A DNA stretch of 53,991 bases from Mesobacillus harenae (GCF_013343715.1 NZ_JABUNR010000022.1:1-53991); one strand, 5' to 3'; positions 26,663 through 35,714 are shown, numbered from the stretch's first letter. A program made the numbers and translations. Notes: a model not told the origin generated them from the sequence alone.

Positions 26663-27844
26663 CTAAACCAGTTCTATCATGATTGCCATACCTTGGCCTC
26701 CGCCGACGCACAATGTAGCAATTCCTCTCTTTTCTCCCCTTTGAATCATTCCGTATAGAAGGGTTGTCATAATTTTAGCCCCTGTTGCACCTAAAGGATG
26801 CCCTAACGCAATCGCCCCTCCATTCACGTTTACCTTCTCTGGATCCAGCTCAAGTTCCCTGATAACAGCTAAGGCTTGAGAGGCAAATGCCTCATTTAAT
26901 TCAATTAGACCAATATCACTTAATGACAGTCCTGTCCTGGCTAAAAGTTTTCTCACGGCAGGTACAGGACCGATTCCCATTACTTCTGGCGATACCCCAG
27001 CTGCTGCCCAATCCACGATCTTCGCAAGAGGCTTTAACCCCAGTTCCCTTGCATGTTCTGCGGAAGTTAGGACCATCGCGGCGGCTCCGTCGTTCCTTCC
27101 ACAAGCATTCCCAGCCGTTACAGTACCATCGGCCTTAAAAGCTGGGCGAAGTTTGCGGAGAGCCTCTATAGTTGAATCCGGACGCGGGTGTTCATCTGTA
27201 TCAAAAAGAAACGTATTCTTCTTTTCCCTTACCTCTACGGGCACAACTTCATCGCGAAAAGCCCCTTCAGCTATGGCTCTTGCAGCACGCCTTTGGCTTT
27301 CAAGAGCAAATTCATCCTGATCCTTACGAGAAATGTGGAACCTTTCAGCCACATTTTCAGCCGTCATACCCATTCCTAATTGGTTGCCGTAAGTTTCAAC
27401 TGGCTGCTGTCCTACTTCTGTATTAGAATCGACAAGCTTTGCGTGATCCCCTCCAAATCGGGAGTTTCTCAAATAAACGGGGGAATTGCTCAGGCTTTCT
27501 GTACCACCGGCAACAACAATGTCAGCTTGGCTAAACACAATCTGCTGGACAGCAGAAGCGACAGCCTGCATTCCTGACGCACACAGGCGGTTGATCGTAA
27601 AAGCTGGAACAGTATCAGGAATACCAGCCCGAAGCGAGGCGACACGGGCAACATTTGAGGACTCTGTTGATTGGCGCACCTCCCCAAAGATCACTTCATC
27701 CACTGAGGAAGGTTCCAGTCCTGCCCGCTCTATAGCAGCTTTAACCGCCACTGCCCCAAGGTGCCCAGAGTTCAGACTTTTTAGGGTTCCGCCATAGCGA
27801 CCGACAGGAGTTCTAACAGCACTGACAATTACAATTTCTTTCAT
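26663..27844 (-). CDS. Thiolase (acetyl-CoA C-acyltransferase)
   Basis: 393 residues. Nucleophilic Cys in TINRLCASGMQAV, NEAFASQALAV, His in GGAIALGHPLGATGA and second Cys in TLCVGGGQGMA. Complete and canonical. 12 bases before the PaaI gene pair and 120 bases after the acyl-CoA ligase. It resembles the FadA/AtoB class. This is the region's second thiolase, so it probably differs in chain-length range from the one at 23317. Confidence 0.93.
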   Translation of the reverse strand: MKEIVIVSAVRTPVGRYGGTLKSLNSGHLGAVAVKAAIERAGLEPSSVDEVIFGEVRQSTESSNVARVASLRAGIPDTVPAFTINRLCASGMQAVASAVQQIVFSQADIVVAGGTESLSNSPVYLRNSRFGGDHAKLVDSNTEVGQQPVETYGNQLGMGMTAENVAERFHISRKDQDEFALESQRRAARAIAEGAFRDEVVPVEVREKKNTFLFDTDEHPRPDSTIEALRKLRPAFKADGTVTAGNACGRNDGAAAMVLTSAEHARELGLKPLAKIVDWAAAGVSPEVMGIGPVPAVRKLLARTGLSLSDIGLIELNEAFASQALAVIRELELDPEKVNVNGGAIALGHPLGATGAKIMTTLLYGMIQRGEKRGIATLCVGGGQGMAIMIELV

Positions 27845-27964
27845 TATTTCTGAACACTCCCTTTACCTTAATTTACTAGGATTCTCGTTCCTAGTGAGAT
27901 GCAATGACTTTGGATTCCGCCTGCTTGCTAAGAGGTAAGATGGAAGCAATTAAAGTTTAGTTAG

Positions 27965-29560
27965 TTACTCTGACTCTGCTACAAGCAGCCTTTTTAATAG
28001 TTTGCCAACTGAATTTCTAGGCAAGGATTCTTTTACCTGAAATTGTTTGGGGACTTTATATCGTGTTAACTGGCGGTAACAATGCTCCTTCAATAACTCC
28101 AGATCAATTGTTCTGCCGGTTTTGGGAACGATAAAGGCTTTAACTATTTCTCCCGCCTGCCGGTCTGGTATTCCAACCACTGCTGCTTCCTGTATATCTG
28201 GATATTCATATAAAACGCTTTCAATTTCTTGAGGGTAGACGTTAAACCCTCCGACAATAATCATTTCTTTTTTTCTTCCAGCAATGTAGAAATAACCATC
28301 TTCATCCATAACAGCTAAATCTCCTGTATAAAACCAGCCATTTTTGATTGCGTCGGCTGTTTCTGGTTCTTTCCCCCAATATCCAAGCATCACTTGAGGA
28401 CCCTTGATAAGTAATTCTCCAATAGCATTCACTGGAAGGTCATTTCCTTCTTCATCAATAATACGGCAATCTGTACCAGGCACTGGGATTCCAATCGACC
28501 CCACTTTTCTTACACCATGGCAGGGATTTCGATGAGTGGTTGGGGAAGTTTCCGACAAGCCGTATCCCTCACTAATAACAGCCCCAGTTAAGTCTTCAAA
28601 CGTTTTTATAATTTCTACCGGCAGCGGCGCAGAACCACATGAGCATATTTTAAGACAGTCGAGCCCGAATTTTTCTATTTCGGGATATTCAACAAATGCA
28701 CTATACATTTTAGGAACACCTGGGAAAAAGGTTGGCCTGAATTTTTTTATAACATCAAGAACATTTTCAATTTCAAACTTTTTCACAATAAGAATCTTGG
28801 CACCCACATAGATACCTAAATTCATAGCAACGGTCATTCCATAAACATGATAAAGCGGGGTTACAGCTAAAACCGTTTCTTCCCCAAAAGACATCTTATC
28901 ACCATACAGAAGTTTACTTTGCACGACATTGGCCACCAGGTTAGAATGAGTCAACATGGCACCTTTTTTCACCCCAGTTGTGCCTCCTGTATACTGTATG
29001 ACAGCAATATCTTCAGAAGGATTAATTGGGGATACTGCTTCAACGGCTTCAGCATCAATAATAAGTTTGTCTATCTGAAGCAAATTCGCTGATTTATTTT
29101 GGTCGGGGAGACTATCGGTAAATATCCACTTAAAACTATATTGCTTTGGCAGTCTGGTTAGATCTTCTTCTTGTAAAATAAGATAGCCTGGCTTTGAATC
29201 ATTAAAAATCTCAAGCAGTTCCCGCTCTGTATACATTGGGTTAATTTGAACTACGATCATCCCTAATTTTAGAGCTGCGTAGTAAGAGATGATATAGAGA
29301 GGGTGGTTTGGCAGCATTAAACCAATTCTGTCACCTTTATGGGCCCCAAGAGAACGCAAGGCACTTGCAAGTCTGTCAACCTTATTTTTAAATTGTCTAT
29401 AAGTCAATCTTTCCTCTTCAAAAATAATCGCTGTCTGTTCTGCATATAGTTCAGCAGTTCTTTCTAGTAAACTGTATACGCCCATGGCTGAAAAATCTGG
29501 CAGTTCCCTGCCTGATTCGGGCAAATGATTTTTCCATGGACGACTGATTAAATCTGTCAA
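27965..29560 (-). CDS. Long-chain-type acyl-CoA synthetase (LcfB-like)
   Basis: 531 residues, ANL family. A3 motif YTGGTTGVKKGAML, A5 ISEGYGLSETSPTTHRNP, A7/A8 FYTGDLAVMDEDGYFYIAGRKKEMI and catalytic Lys in PRNSVGKLLKRLL. It activates fatty acids to acyl-CoA. The preferred start is TTG at 29558-29560, 7 bases after a GAGGTGA site; a GTG three codons earlier overlaps that site. It is 28 bases downstream of the ketopantoate-reductase-like gene. Confidence 0.88.
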   Translation of the reverse strand: MTDLISRPWKNHLPESGRELPDFSAMGVYSLLERTAELYAEQTAIIFEEERLTYRQFKNKVDRLASALRSLGAHKGDRIGLMLPNHPLYIISYYAALKLGMIVVQINPMYTERELLEIFNDSKPGYLILQEEDLTRLPKQYSFKWIFTDSLPDQNKSANLLQIDKLIIDAEAVEAVSPINPSEDIAVIQYTGGTTGVKKGAMLTHSNLVANVVQSKLLYGDKMSFGEETVLAVTPLYHVYGMTVAMNLGIYVGAKILIVKKFEIENVLDVIKKFRPTFFPGVPKMYSAFVEYPEIEKFGLDCLKICSCGSAPLPVEIIKTFEDLTGAVISEGYGLSETSPTTHRNPCHGVRKVGSIGIPVPGTDCRIIDEEGNDLPVNAIGELLIKGPQVMLGYWGKEPETADAIKNGWFYTGDLAVMDEDGYFYIAGRKKEMIIVGGFNVYPQEIESVLYEYPDIQEAAVVGIPDRQAGEIVKAFIVPKTGRTIDLELLKEHCYRQLTRYKVPKQFQVKESLPRNSVGKLLKRLLVAESE

Positions 29561-29587
29561 TCTTATCACCTCTGAAATAATAGTCCG

Positions 29588-30526
29588 CTAAGGCCGCACT
29601 TCCAAAACAGTTTTAGGTTTGGATGACTCTGAAAATTTAAGAAGATGATAAATGGTTTCCAAAACAGGAGTACTTGTTCCCACTTCCTTTCCTTTTTGGA
29701 CAATATAGCCGCAAATTGACTCTATTTCCATCGGCTTACCGTTCATTCTATCTTGAAGCATAGACGTTTTATGGTCGCGGGCTAGCTGTCCCTGGGACAT
29801 AATTTGCTCGTGAAAGGTTGTATCAATTTCCACTCCGGTTTTCCTTGCGACTGCAATTGCTTCTTTACAAATATTTTTCGCTGTTTCACACGCGCCTGGG
29901 TCATCAAGTAATTCTCCCACACTGGAAAGCATAAGTGCTGTAAGCGGGTTGAAAGTTACATTCCATAAAAGCTTTTTCCACTTCACCTCAAGAACCTTTG
30001 AAGAAGAATAGGTTTGAATGCCTGCTTGATTAAAAAGGTTTGCAACCTCTTCTAAAGCACCTGACCGTTTTTTATCGAGTGAGCCAAGAACAAGCTGTGG
30101 AGGGATTCCTATCTGTTTTACTACTCCTGCCTCTTTCATAAAGGCCTGTATGTATGCAGCCGCAGCTAAAATCCGGTCCTTCCCGAACATGTCGCTTAAT
30201 ATTTCTTCGTTATCCACCCCATTCTGAAATGTAAGTATAAGTGCATCCTTCTTTAAAAATGGCTGCAGATTTGCTGCCATTTCCCTTGTAACAGTAGATT
30301 TCACACAGAATAAGACTAGATCTGCCTCACTAAGCGACTCATAGCGATCTGAAAACTCAGCGGATATTATGTCTCTTCCAGTCTCGCTCTCCACTATCAA
30401 GCCGCGCTCTTTCATTGCTACCAGTGATTCTCCTCGCGCAAGAAAAGTGACCTCGCTTCCCGCCTTGGCTAATAGCCCTCCAAAATAACCGCCAACCGCG
30501 CCTGTTCCGGCCACACCGATTTTCAT
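29588..30526 (-). CDS. Ketopantoate reductase family (PanE/ApbA) protein
   Basis: 312 residues. N-terminal NADPH motif VAGTGAVGGYFGGLLA, and C-terminal catalytic Lys region EVKWKKLLWNVTFNPLTAL. Family members reduce 2-oxo acids with NADPH; PanE does so for pantothenate. Here it sits between an aldolase-like and an acyl-CoA ligase gene rather than with panB/panC. A catabolic 2-hydroxy/2-oxo acid role is therefore more likely (inference). GGGGAGG precedes the ATG. Confidence 0.85.
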   Translation of the reverse strand: MKIGVAGTGAVGGYFGGLLAKAGSEVTFLARGESLVAMKERGLIVESETGRDIISAEFSDRYESLSEADLVLFCVKSTVTREMAANLQPFLKKDALILTFQNGVDNEEILSDMFGKDRILAAAAYIQAFMKEAGVVKQIGIPPQLVLGSLDKKRSGALEEVANLFNQAGIQTYSSSKVLEVKWKKLLWNVTFNPLTALMLSSVGELLDDPGACETAKNICKEAIAVARKTGVEIDTTFHEQIMSQGQLARDHKTSMLQDRMNGKPMEIESICGYIVQKGKEVGTSTPVLETIYHLLKFSESSKPKTVLEVRP

Positions 30527-30586
30527 AAATTGCCTCCCCTGTCACCTTAATTCATATGTTCATATTAAACCGAATTTTAAGCAGGC

Positions 30587-30617
30587 AAAGAGACGAAGAA
30601 TATGCCAACGTCTCTTT
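30587..30617. terminator. Weak terminator-like hairpin
   Basis: AAAGAGACG (30587-30595) pairs with CGTCTCTTT (30609-30617) with a 13-base loop. On the minus strand only a short T-run follows, so termination between the aldolase and PanE-like genes would be partial. Confidence 0.5.
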
Positions 30618-30622
30618 TATTA

Positions 30623-31390
30623 TTAGTCAAGCAAATCCGCCTGTTCTTTGACAATCCGGTTCCATAATGGCTGGAACTGAAACCAGCCCGCCTCATTTGT
30701 CCCAACTTGCCCTCTTGTTACTTCAGCATGATCTGGATCAATTAATATTGGCTCACCAGCGGCTTCCGCAAGCAGCTGAGCTTGACAAGTACGTTCCATT
30801 GTAATGAACCACCAGGCTGCTTCATCAACAGATTTACCCACTGTAAGCAAACCATGGTTTCTTAAAATACACGCCTTATTTTGACCAAGCGATTTGCCAA
30901 TACGCTTTCCTTCCTCTGTGTCCAGAACAACCCCCGTAAAATCATCAAATAAAGAGTGGTCATTATAGAAAGCACAAGAATCCTGGGTGATCGGATCAAG
31001 CAAGCGACCCAAGGAAGACCAAGATTTGCCGTATACTGAATGGGAGTGAGCGGCAGCAATCACATCTGGCCGTGCTGCATGGACTTGGGAATGTATTGCG
31101 AACGCGGCCCTGTTTACTGGATACTTCCCCTCAACTACTATCCCATCATGATTGCAAAGGATTAAATCAGAAGCCTTAATTTGGCTGAAATGCATTCCAA
31201 AAGGGTTCACCCAGAAATGATCCTTTCGTTCCGGGTCTCTAGCCGTTATATGACCTGCAACTCCTTCATCAAAGCCAAATTTTGAGAATAGCCGGAACGC
31301 TCCCGCCATTTTCTGCTTGAGATGTTCCCGTTCCTCCTCTACTGAATGAAAAACTGGAGGTTTAAAGCTTAATTCTAATTTTGCCGACAT
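30623..31390 (-). CDS. Class II aldolase/adducin family protein
   Basis: 255 residues. GVAGHITARDPE, the metal-binding AAHSHSVYGKSWSSLG and RNHGLLTVGKSVDEAAW are the standard class II aldolase blocks, with three His metal ligands. The C-terminal 35 residues extend past the domain. Family members split or epimerise sugar phosphates or oxo acids, while many fungal and bacterial relatives remain uncharacterised. AAAAGGA precedes the ATG. Its place in a lipid catabolic cluster is unusual and hints at a retro-aldol cleavage of a hydroxyacyl or branched intermediate (inference). Confidence 0.85.
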   Translation of the reverse strand: MSAKLELSFKPPVFHSVEEEREHLKQKMAGAFRLFSKFGFDEGVAGHITARDPERKDHFWVNPFGMHFSQIKASDLILCNHDGIVVEGKYPVNRAAFAIHSQVHAARPDVIAAAHSHSVYGKSWSSLGRLLDPITQDSCAFYNDHSLFDDFTGVVLDTEEGKRIGKSLGQNKACILRNHGLLTVGKSVDEAAWWFITMERTCQAQLLAEAAGEPILIDPDHAEVTRGQVGTNEAGWFQFQPLWNRIVKEQADLLD

Positions 31391-31453
31391 AAAATCAGTC
31401 CTTTTCTAAGTATTGAAACCTTTATGTTTTTTAGAAATCATCATTTTCCCCTG

Positions 31454-32221
31454 TTACTGGAATGACCTGCGACTCAGCCATTGGCCTCCATCTACTGTAA
31501 GACATTCTCCATTAATGTAACTGGCTTCCTCTGATAAAAGGAAGGCAGCAGTACTAGCGATTTCTTCAGGGACAGCAAGTCTTTTTAATGGGATGCTATT
31601 AAGTGTATTCTGATAAGCTTCCTCAGATGCCCATAGTCTGTCTGCGCCCCCCGTATTAGAGACTGGGCCAGGAGCAATCGCATTAACACGAATTCCATAC
31701 TTTGAGCCCCACTCAACTGCAAGAGTTCTTGTCATCGCAAGCACTCCTGCTTTTGCACTTGCTGAATGAATGACACCAGGCCCCGATGTCCATGCATATG
31801 TTGCTAGGATATTGAGGATGCTTCCTGTTTGATTGTTTTTAATCCATTCCTTGCCAACAGCTTGGCTGCAGTAAAAGCTGCCGTTTAAAACAATATTTAT
31901 AACTGCATTCCAGCCATTTATCGACAAATCTTCCGCAGGACAAATAAAATTACCAGCTGCATTATTTACGAGGAAGTCTACTTGGCCAAATGCATTTTTT
32001 GTTTCTTCTACCATCCGTTCAGCATCTTCTGGCAAACGGACATCCATCTGTACCGTTTTAAGCCGACCTTCATTGTCTCCAAGTTCATTAGCAGCTGTGC
32101 TGAGTTTCTCTTCGCTGCGTCCAGTAATGACCACATTTGCTCCTTTTTCCAAAAAACGCTTCGCCATTGCCTTGCCAATACCGCTGTTGCCTCCAGTAAC
32201 AATTACCGTTTTACCATTCAA
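31454..32221 (-). CDS. fadH: 2,4-dienoyl-CoA reductase (SDR, YkuF-like)
   Basis: 255 residues. TGGNSGIGKAMA cofactor motif, then NNAAGNFICPAEDL, the dienoyl-CoA reductase signature. LATYAWTSGPGVIHSASAKAG has Ser where classical SDRs have the catalytic Tyr, as in YkuF/DECR-type enzymes. It closely recalls B. subtilis FadH. It removes 2,4-double bonds so that unsaturated fatty acids can enter beta-oxidation. I prefer TTG 32219-32221 (AAGGAGG, 8 bases) over the TTG at 32242; the YkuF length (254) agrees. Confidence 0.88.
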   Translation of the reverse strand: MNGKTVIVTGGNSGIGKAMAKRFLEKGANVVITGRSEEKLSTAANELGDNEGRLKTVQMDVRLPEDAERMVEETKNAFGQVDFLVNNAAGNFICPAEDLSINGWNAVINIVLNGSFYCSQAVGKEWIKNNQTGSILNILATYAWTSGPGVIHSASAKAGVLAMTRTLAVEWGSKYGIRVNAIAPGPVSNTGGADRLWASEEAYQNTLNSIPLKRLAVPEEIASTAAFLLSEEASYINGECLTVDGGQWLSRRSFQ

Positions 32222-32715
32222 ACTAAAAGCCTCCTTTTCCAAGTCCGAACTAAGTACTTTATGCTTCTGCCTCTTTTTTCATAGACTTTATTCATATATA
32301 TATATTGAATTCACTAAGCCTATATAACTATATTGAAAGTCTTACATAAAGGCTGATTGCATAAACCTTCTGCTACCTTGAACCACTCATCAACCAATTT
32401 ACGAAACAGCGTTTTAAAAAGAAGGCTCTGTTAAACTTGGCTGTTGATTTTCGTTCTAGGCGCTCGCTTTCCGCGGGGCGGTCGGGAAGCCTCCTCGGCG
32501 CTGAAGCACCTGTGGGGTCTCCCCTGTACCGCTGCTCCCGCAGGAGTCGATCGCCTTCACTCCAATCACCACTGCTTAAAATCAACAATGTTCTTTAACA
32601 GAACCAAAAAGAAAAAACCAGCAACAAAACTACATTTAAGTTTATGTCACTGGGTTTTGGAAGATATCAGCAGACTACATTAACCGCTTTCAAATCTGGC
32701 CGTAAAACTATAAAG
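32222..32715. other. Intergenic region holding the GC-rich repeat
   Basis: Besides the repeat at 32424-32605 I see AT-rich flanks and no gene. A promoter for fadH must lie to its right, probably between about 32240 and 32420, but no clear -35/-10 pair stands out. Confidence 0.4.
32424..32605. repeat. GC-rich intergenic repeat (Bacillaceae type)
   Basis: About 180 bases, much richer in GC than its flanks. Nested inverted ends: CTGTTAAA (32428-32435) with TTTAACAG (32594-32601), and GTTGATTTT (32443-32451) with AAAATCAAC (32578-32586). The interior holds GGCGCTCGCTTTCCGCGGGG and CTCCCGCAGGAGTCGATCGCC blocks. I know this class as a common non-coding repeat of Bacillus genomes. It splits the acyl-CoA gene region between the MaoC pair and fadH. 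Confidence 0.75.
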
Positions 32716-33117
32716 TTAATATTGAGTATATACAACCTGTCCTTTAATTACTTCATTGCCATTTTGATTTACAGCCTTAACGTCAAATTTCAGCGTTTGA
32801 TCTTCTTTTTCTTTCAGCTCTGCATTTAGCGTAATGACGTCATTTAAAAAGACCATTCCTTTAAATCGGATTGAGTAATCCTGTATAAAGCCGGCCTCAT
32901 AATAGGGAGTAAACAGCTTTGCAAGATTCCCCATTGTCCACATGCCATGAGCAATAATCCCTGGCAGTCCAGCCTTTTGGGCCTCTTCGTCAATCGTGTG
33001 AATAGGGTTATAGTCACCTGAAGCGCCTGCATACTTAATTAAATCCAATCTTGAAACAGGGTCTAATTCAATGCTTTCTAAAGGTTCTCCAACTTGTAGT
33101 TCTGCTAGATTTGTCAT
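32716..33117 (-). CDS. MaoC-like (R)-hydratase domain protein
   Basis: 133 residues, hotdog fold. The hydratase motif GASGDYNPIH...GLPGIIAHGMWTMG gives the Asp and His pair expected of (R)-specific enoyl-CoA hydratases. It overlaps the upstream MaoC-N gene by four bases (ATGA). Two-subunit MaoC hydratases (catalytic MaoC plus MaoC_dehydrat_N) are known in sterol and branched-chain degradation in actinobacteria and in mycolic acid synthesis. It hydrates the enoyl-CoA made by the acyl-CoA dehydrogenase. Confidence 0.87.
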   Translation of the reverse strand: MTNLAELQVGEPLESIELDPVSRLDLIKYAGASGDYNPIHTIDEEAQKAGLPGIIAHGMWTMGNLAKLFTPYYEAGFIQDYSIRFKGMVFLNDVITLNAELKEKEDQTLKFDVKAVNQNGNEVIKGQVVYTQY

Positions 33118-33563
33118 ACCGTCAGCCCCTTTCTGACAGCTTCGGTAATAATAACGACCTGTCGTGATGTAAAGATCGTATTTCCGTTGAGATCCTCTCC
33201 GTTACTTGATAACACGAGGATTCCCATCTTTCCGGAGCTTCCAGTCCGTTCATAATAGTCTTCCACCTCTGAGTAACAGAGTAATTCTTCTCCTACAAGC
33301 AGTGGGCGTTCATAATGATAGAGCTGCTCACCATGAATGAGTCCTTTGTTAGGCAGTTTTAATTCATCAATCACTCCATAATCAAATACTCTTGGAAAGG
33401 TAGGCGGAGCAATATTTCTCCCATATCTGGATTTTGCACCAGTTTCTTCATCCAAGTAAATTGGGTGCATGTCACCAATGGATTCAGCAAATTTTTTAAC
33501 AGCGCCACGTTCGACCGTGTTTTTAACCTTTTCGGAACGTTTCCCTATTTGTTCTGTGAACAT
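33114..33563 (-). CDS. MaoC N-terminal-type (FAS1-like) dehydratase subunit
   Basis: 149 residues, MaoC_dehydrat_N-type hotdog. FAESIGDMHPIYLDEETGAKSRYG has Met-His-Pro in the place where the partner has Tyr-Asn-Pro-Ile-His, so the canonical His motif is incomplete and this subunit is probably the binding or structural one. ATG 33561-33563 is preferred: GAGGTG lies upstream, and the longer form (from 33608) overlaps the fabG stop. It couples to the next gene by an ATGA overlap. Confidence 0.85.
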   Translation of the reverse strand: MFTEQIGKRSEKVKNTVERGAVKKFAESIGDMHPIYLDEETGAKSRYGRNIAPPTFPRVFDYGVIDELKLPNKGLIHGEQLYHYERPLLVGEELLCYSEVEDYYERTGSSGKMGILVLSSNGEDLNGNTIFTSRQVVIITEAVRKGLTV

Positions 33564-33591
33564 TTTCCACTTCACCTCGCTATTTTTTTTA

Positions 33592-34356
33592 CTAAGCCTT
33601 TGGACCACCTGCTACATACAACACTTGCCCGCTTACAAATGATGACTTTTCATCAGCAAAGAATGCTACTGCATTTGCGATATCAGCTGGCTTTCCGCTG
33701 CGGTTAACCGGGATCATGGAGACACTCGCGCTCACCAAGTCCTCAAACTTGATGCCAATTCTATCGGCTGTTTCCTTGGTCATTTCTGTTTCGATAAAAC
33801 CAGGAGCTACTGAATTTGAAGTGATCCCATATTTACCAAGTTCAATCGCCAAAGTTTTTGTAAAGCCTTGCAGACCAGCTTTTGCAGCAGCATAGTTTGC
33901 CTGACCACGATTCCCGAGTGCTGAGGTCGAGGAAATATTGATAATTCGGCCATACTTCTGTTCAACCATATACTTTTGAACAGCTTTAGCAGCATTAAAT
34001 GAACCCTTTAAATGGACATCCATAACAGTCTGCCAATCGGAATCCGTCATTTTAAATAAAAGATTGTCACGGATAACACCTGCATTATTAACGAGGATAT
34101 CAATCGATCCGAAAGCCTCATTAACTTCTTTAACTGCGTTTTCCACTTGTTCATAATCAACAACGTTAGCTACCTTGGAAAAAACCTCGTAACCTTTCTC
34201 CTTCAGGTCGTTAGTTGTTTGCTGTAAAGCTTCTTCATTCACATCAATCAACGCAACCTTTGCTCCCTCTTCAGCAAGCAGTTCAACAATCCCTCTTCCA
34301 ATTCCGCGGCTTCCGCCCGTAATAAATGCAGTTCTTCCTTCAAATCTTCCTGCCAT
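33592..34356 (-). CDS. FabG-like SDR (3-oxoacyl-ACP/CoA reductase)
   Basis: 254 residues. TGGSRGIGRG cofactor motif, NNAGVIRDNLLFKM with Asn, NISSTSALGNRGQANYAAAKAG with Ser-Tyr-Lys, and the C-terminal FVSGQVLYVAGG. Full FabG pattern. Placed 83 bases after the acyl-CoA dehydrogenase and followed by the MaoC pair, so it likely acts on 3-hydroxyacyl-CoA rather than fatty-acid synthesis (inference). GGAGGG precedes the ATG. Confidence 0.9.
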   Translation of the reverse strand: MAGRFEGRTAFITGGSRGIGRGIVELLAEEGAKVALIDVNEEALQQTTNDLKEKGYEVFSKVANVVDYEQVENAVKEVNEAFGSIDILVNNAGVIRDNLLFKMTDSDWQTVMDVHLKGSFNAAKAVQKYMVEQKYGRIINISSTSALGNRGQANYAAAKAGLQGFTKTLAIELGKYGITSNSVAPGFIETEMTKETADRIGIKFEDLVSASVSMIPVNRSGKPADIANAVAFFADEKSSFVSGQVLYVAGGPKA

Positions 34357-34416
34357 TACTAATACCCTCCTAAAAATCTAGCTCTTTTTTAAATACATTT
34401 TCATATTACTATAATA

Positions 34417-34430
34417 ATAGAGCGCTTACA
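34417..34430. promoter_or_regulatory. cre-like site (CcpA), two mismatches
   Basis: Read on the minus strand TGTAAGCGCTCTAT against TGWAANCGNTNWCA: the last two bases differ. It sits just past the acyl-CoA dehydrogenase stop and before fabG. A weaker match than the site at 25373. Confidence 0.35.
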
Positions 34431-34438
34431 CTTTTCTA

Positions 34439-35629
34439 CTAAACAAATTGGCCCACTTTTACATGGCCCTTAATTAAGTTACGGGCGATAATCATACGCT
34501 GGATTTCATCTGTACCATCGTAAATTCTCCATAGCCTTGCTTCACGGTACCACCGCTCAATTGGCAATTCTCTCGTATAGCCCATACCTCCGTGAATTTG
34601 CATAACGCGGTCAACCACTTGATTCCCCATGTTTGATCCGTATAATTTTGCCATAGAGCCAAGGTGGCGGTTATCTTCGCCCTGATCAAGTGTGAAAGCT
34701 GCATTAAGGACTAGCCATCTAGCTGCTTCAATTTCAACAGCTGAATCAGCAATCATCCATTGGATAGCTTGTCTTTCCGCGATTGGCTTTCCGAATGTCA
34801 CTCGCTCTTTAGCATAATCAATTGCCATTTGAAGGAGTCTTTCAGCGGAACCAACAGCTCTTGCTCCTACAACCCAGCGGGCAAATCCAATCCACTCGAG
34901 TCCAAGATTATAGCCCTTGTTGAGTTCACCCAGGATGTTCTCTTCCGGTACACGCACATTGTCGAATACTAGGCCTGCTGGACCCCATTCTCCCATGGTA
35001 TGGATATACTCAGACTTCCAGCCCATATCACGGTCAGCGATAAAGCATGTAACACCTTCACGCCCGCCTGTATCCTGGTGTCTTTGTTTATCAGTAATGG
35101 CAATTACCATTACAAAGTCAGCTTCATTTCCACCGGTAATAAACGTTTTTTCCCCATTTAGTACCCATTCGTTTCCATCTTTTACAGCTGTCATTTTGAT
35201 ATTTCTAGTATCTGATCCTGCTCCTGGTTCTGTCATTGCGAAGCAAGACTTCCTATCTCCGTTAATCGTTGGGATAAGGTATTTTTCCTTCTGTTCGTCG
35301 TTGCCGTAAAACAGAATATTATCAGCTGAACCACCGAATGTGAAGGGAACAAAAGTCTTGGAAACTTCCATAAGTACAATTGCCATCATCATCTGGCCAA
35401 GATCTGCACCACCATACTCTTCTGGTGTGTTAATCCCCCAGAAACCTGCTTCTTTTGCTTTTAATTGCAGTTCTTTCAGCTTCCCAGGAGGCAGGCTTGG
35501 CTTACCTTCACGTTCATTTCTTAATACATCGTTTTCTAACGGTATTAATTCTTTTTCCACGAAGCGGCGTATCGTTTTTTGCACCATTTGCTGTTCATCA
35601 GTTAGGCGTAAATACATAAGACCACTCAT
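34439..35629 (-). CDS. Acyl-CoA dehydrogenase
   Basis: 396 residues, FAD flavoenzyme. CFAMTEPGAGSDTRNIK is the FAD-binding block, and the C-terminal signature is QIHGGMGYTRELPIERWYREA. The position used as catalytic base in medium-chain enzymes reads RIYDGTDEIQRM, with Asp instead of the usual Glu. First gene after the operator promoter at 35686-35743. It oxidises saturated acyl-CoA to enoyl-CoA and needs an ETF partner, which is not in the window. The start may be the ATG five codons further in. Confidence 0.9.
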   Translation of the reverse strand: MSGLMYLRLTDEQQMVQKTIRRFVEKELIPLENDVLRNEREGKPSLPPGKLKELQLKAKEAGFWGINTPEEYGGADLGQMMMAIVLMEVSKTFVPFTFGGSADNILFYGNDEQKEKYLIPTINGDRKSCFAMTEPGAGSDTRNIKMTAVKDGNEWVLNGEKTFITGGNEADFVMVIAITDKQRHQDTGGREGVTCFIADRDMGWKSEYIHTMGEWGPAGLVFDNVRVPEENILGELNKGYNLGLEWIGFARWVVGARAVGSAERLLQMAIDYAKERVTFGKPIAERQAIQWMIADSAVEIEAARWLVLNAAFTLDQGEDNRHLGSMAKLYGSNMGNQVVDRVMQIHGGMGYTRELPIERWYREARLWRIYDGTDEIQRMIIARNLIKGHVKVGQFV

Positions 35630-35685
35630 CCCCTTAATAGTGATAGCTTAATAGTTTTGTTTATGTACTCTGTGTTGAAAACAGT

Positions 35686-35707
35686 ACATACCTACCAGTT
35701 GGTATGT
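35686..35707. promoter_or_regulatory. Operator copy 3 (probable TetR site), most symmetric
   Basis: ACATACCTACCAGTTGGTATGT, with perfect 7-base arms ACATACC/GGTATGT. The ACATACC half-site, embedded in the same position after a -10, recurs at 25409 and 25733. Confidence 0.65.
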
Positions 35708-35714
35708 TAATCTA

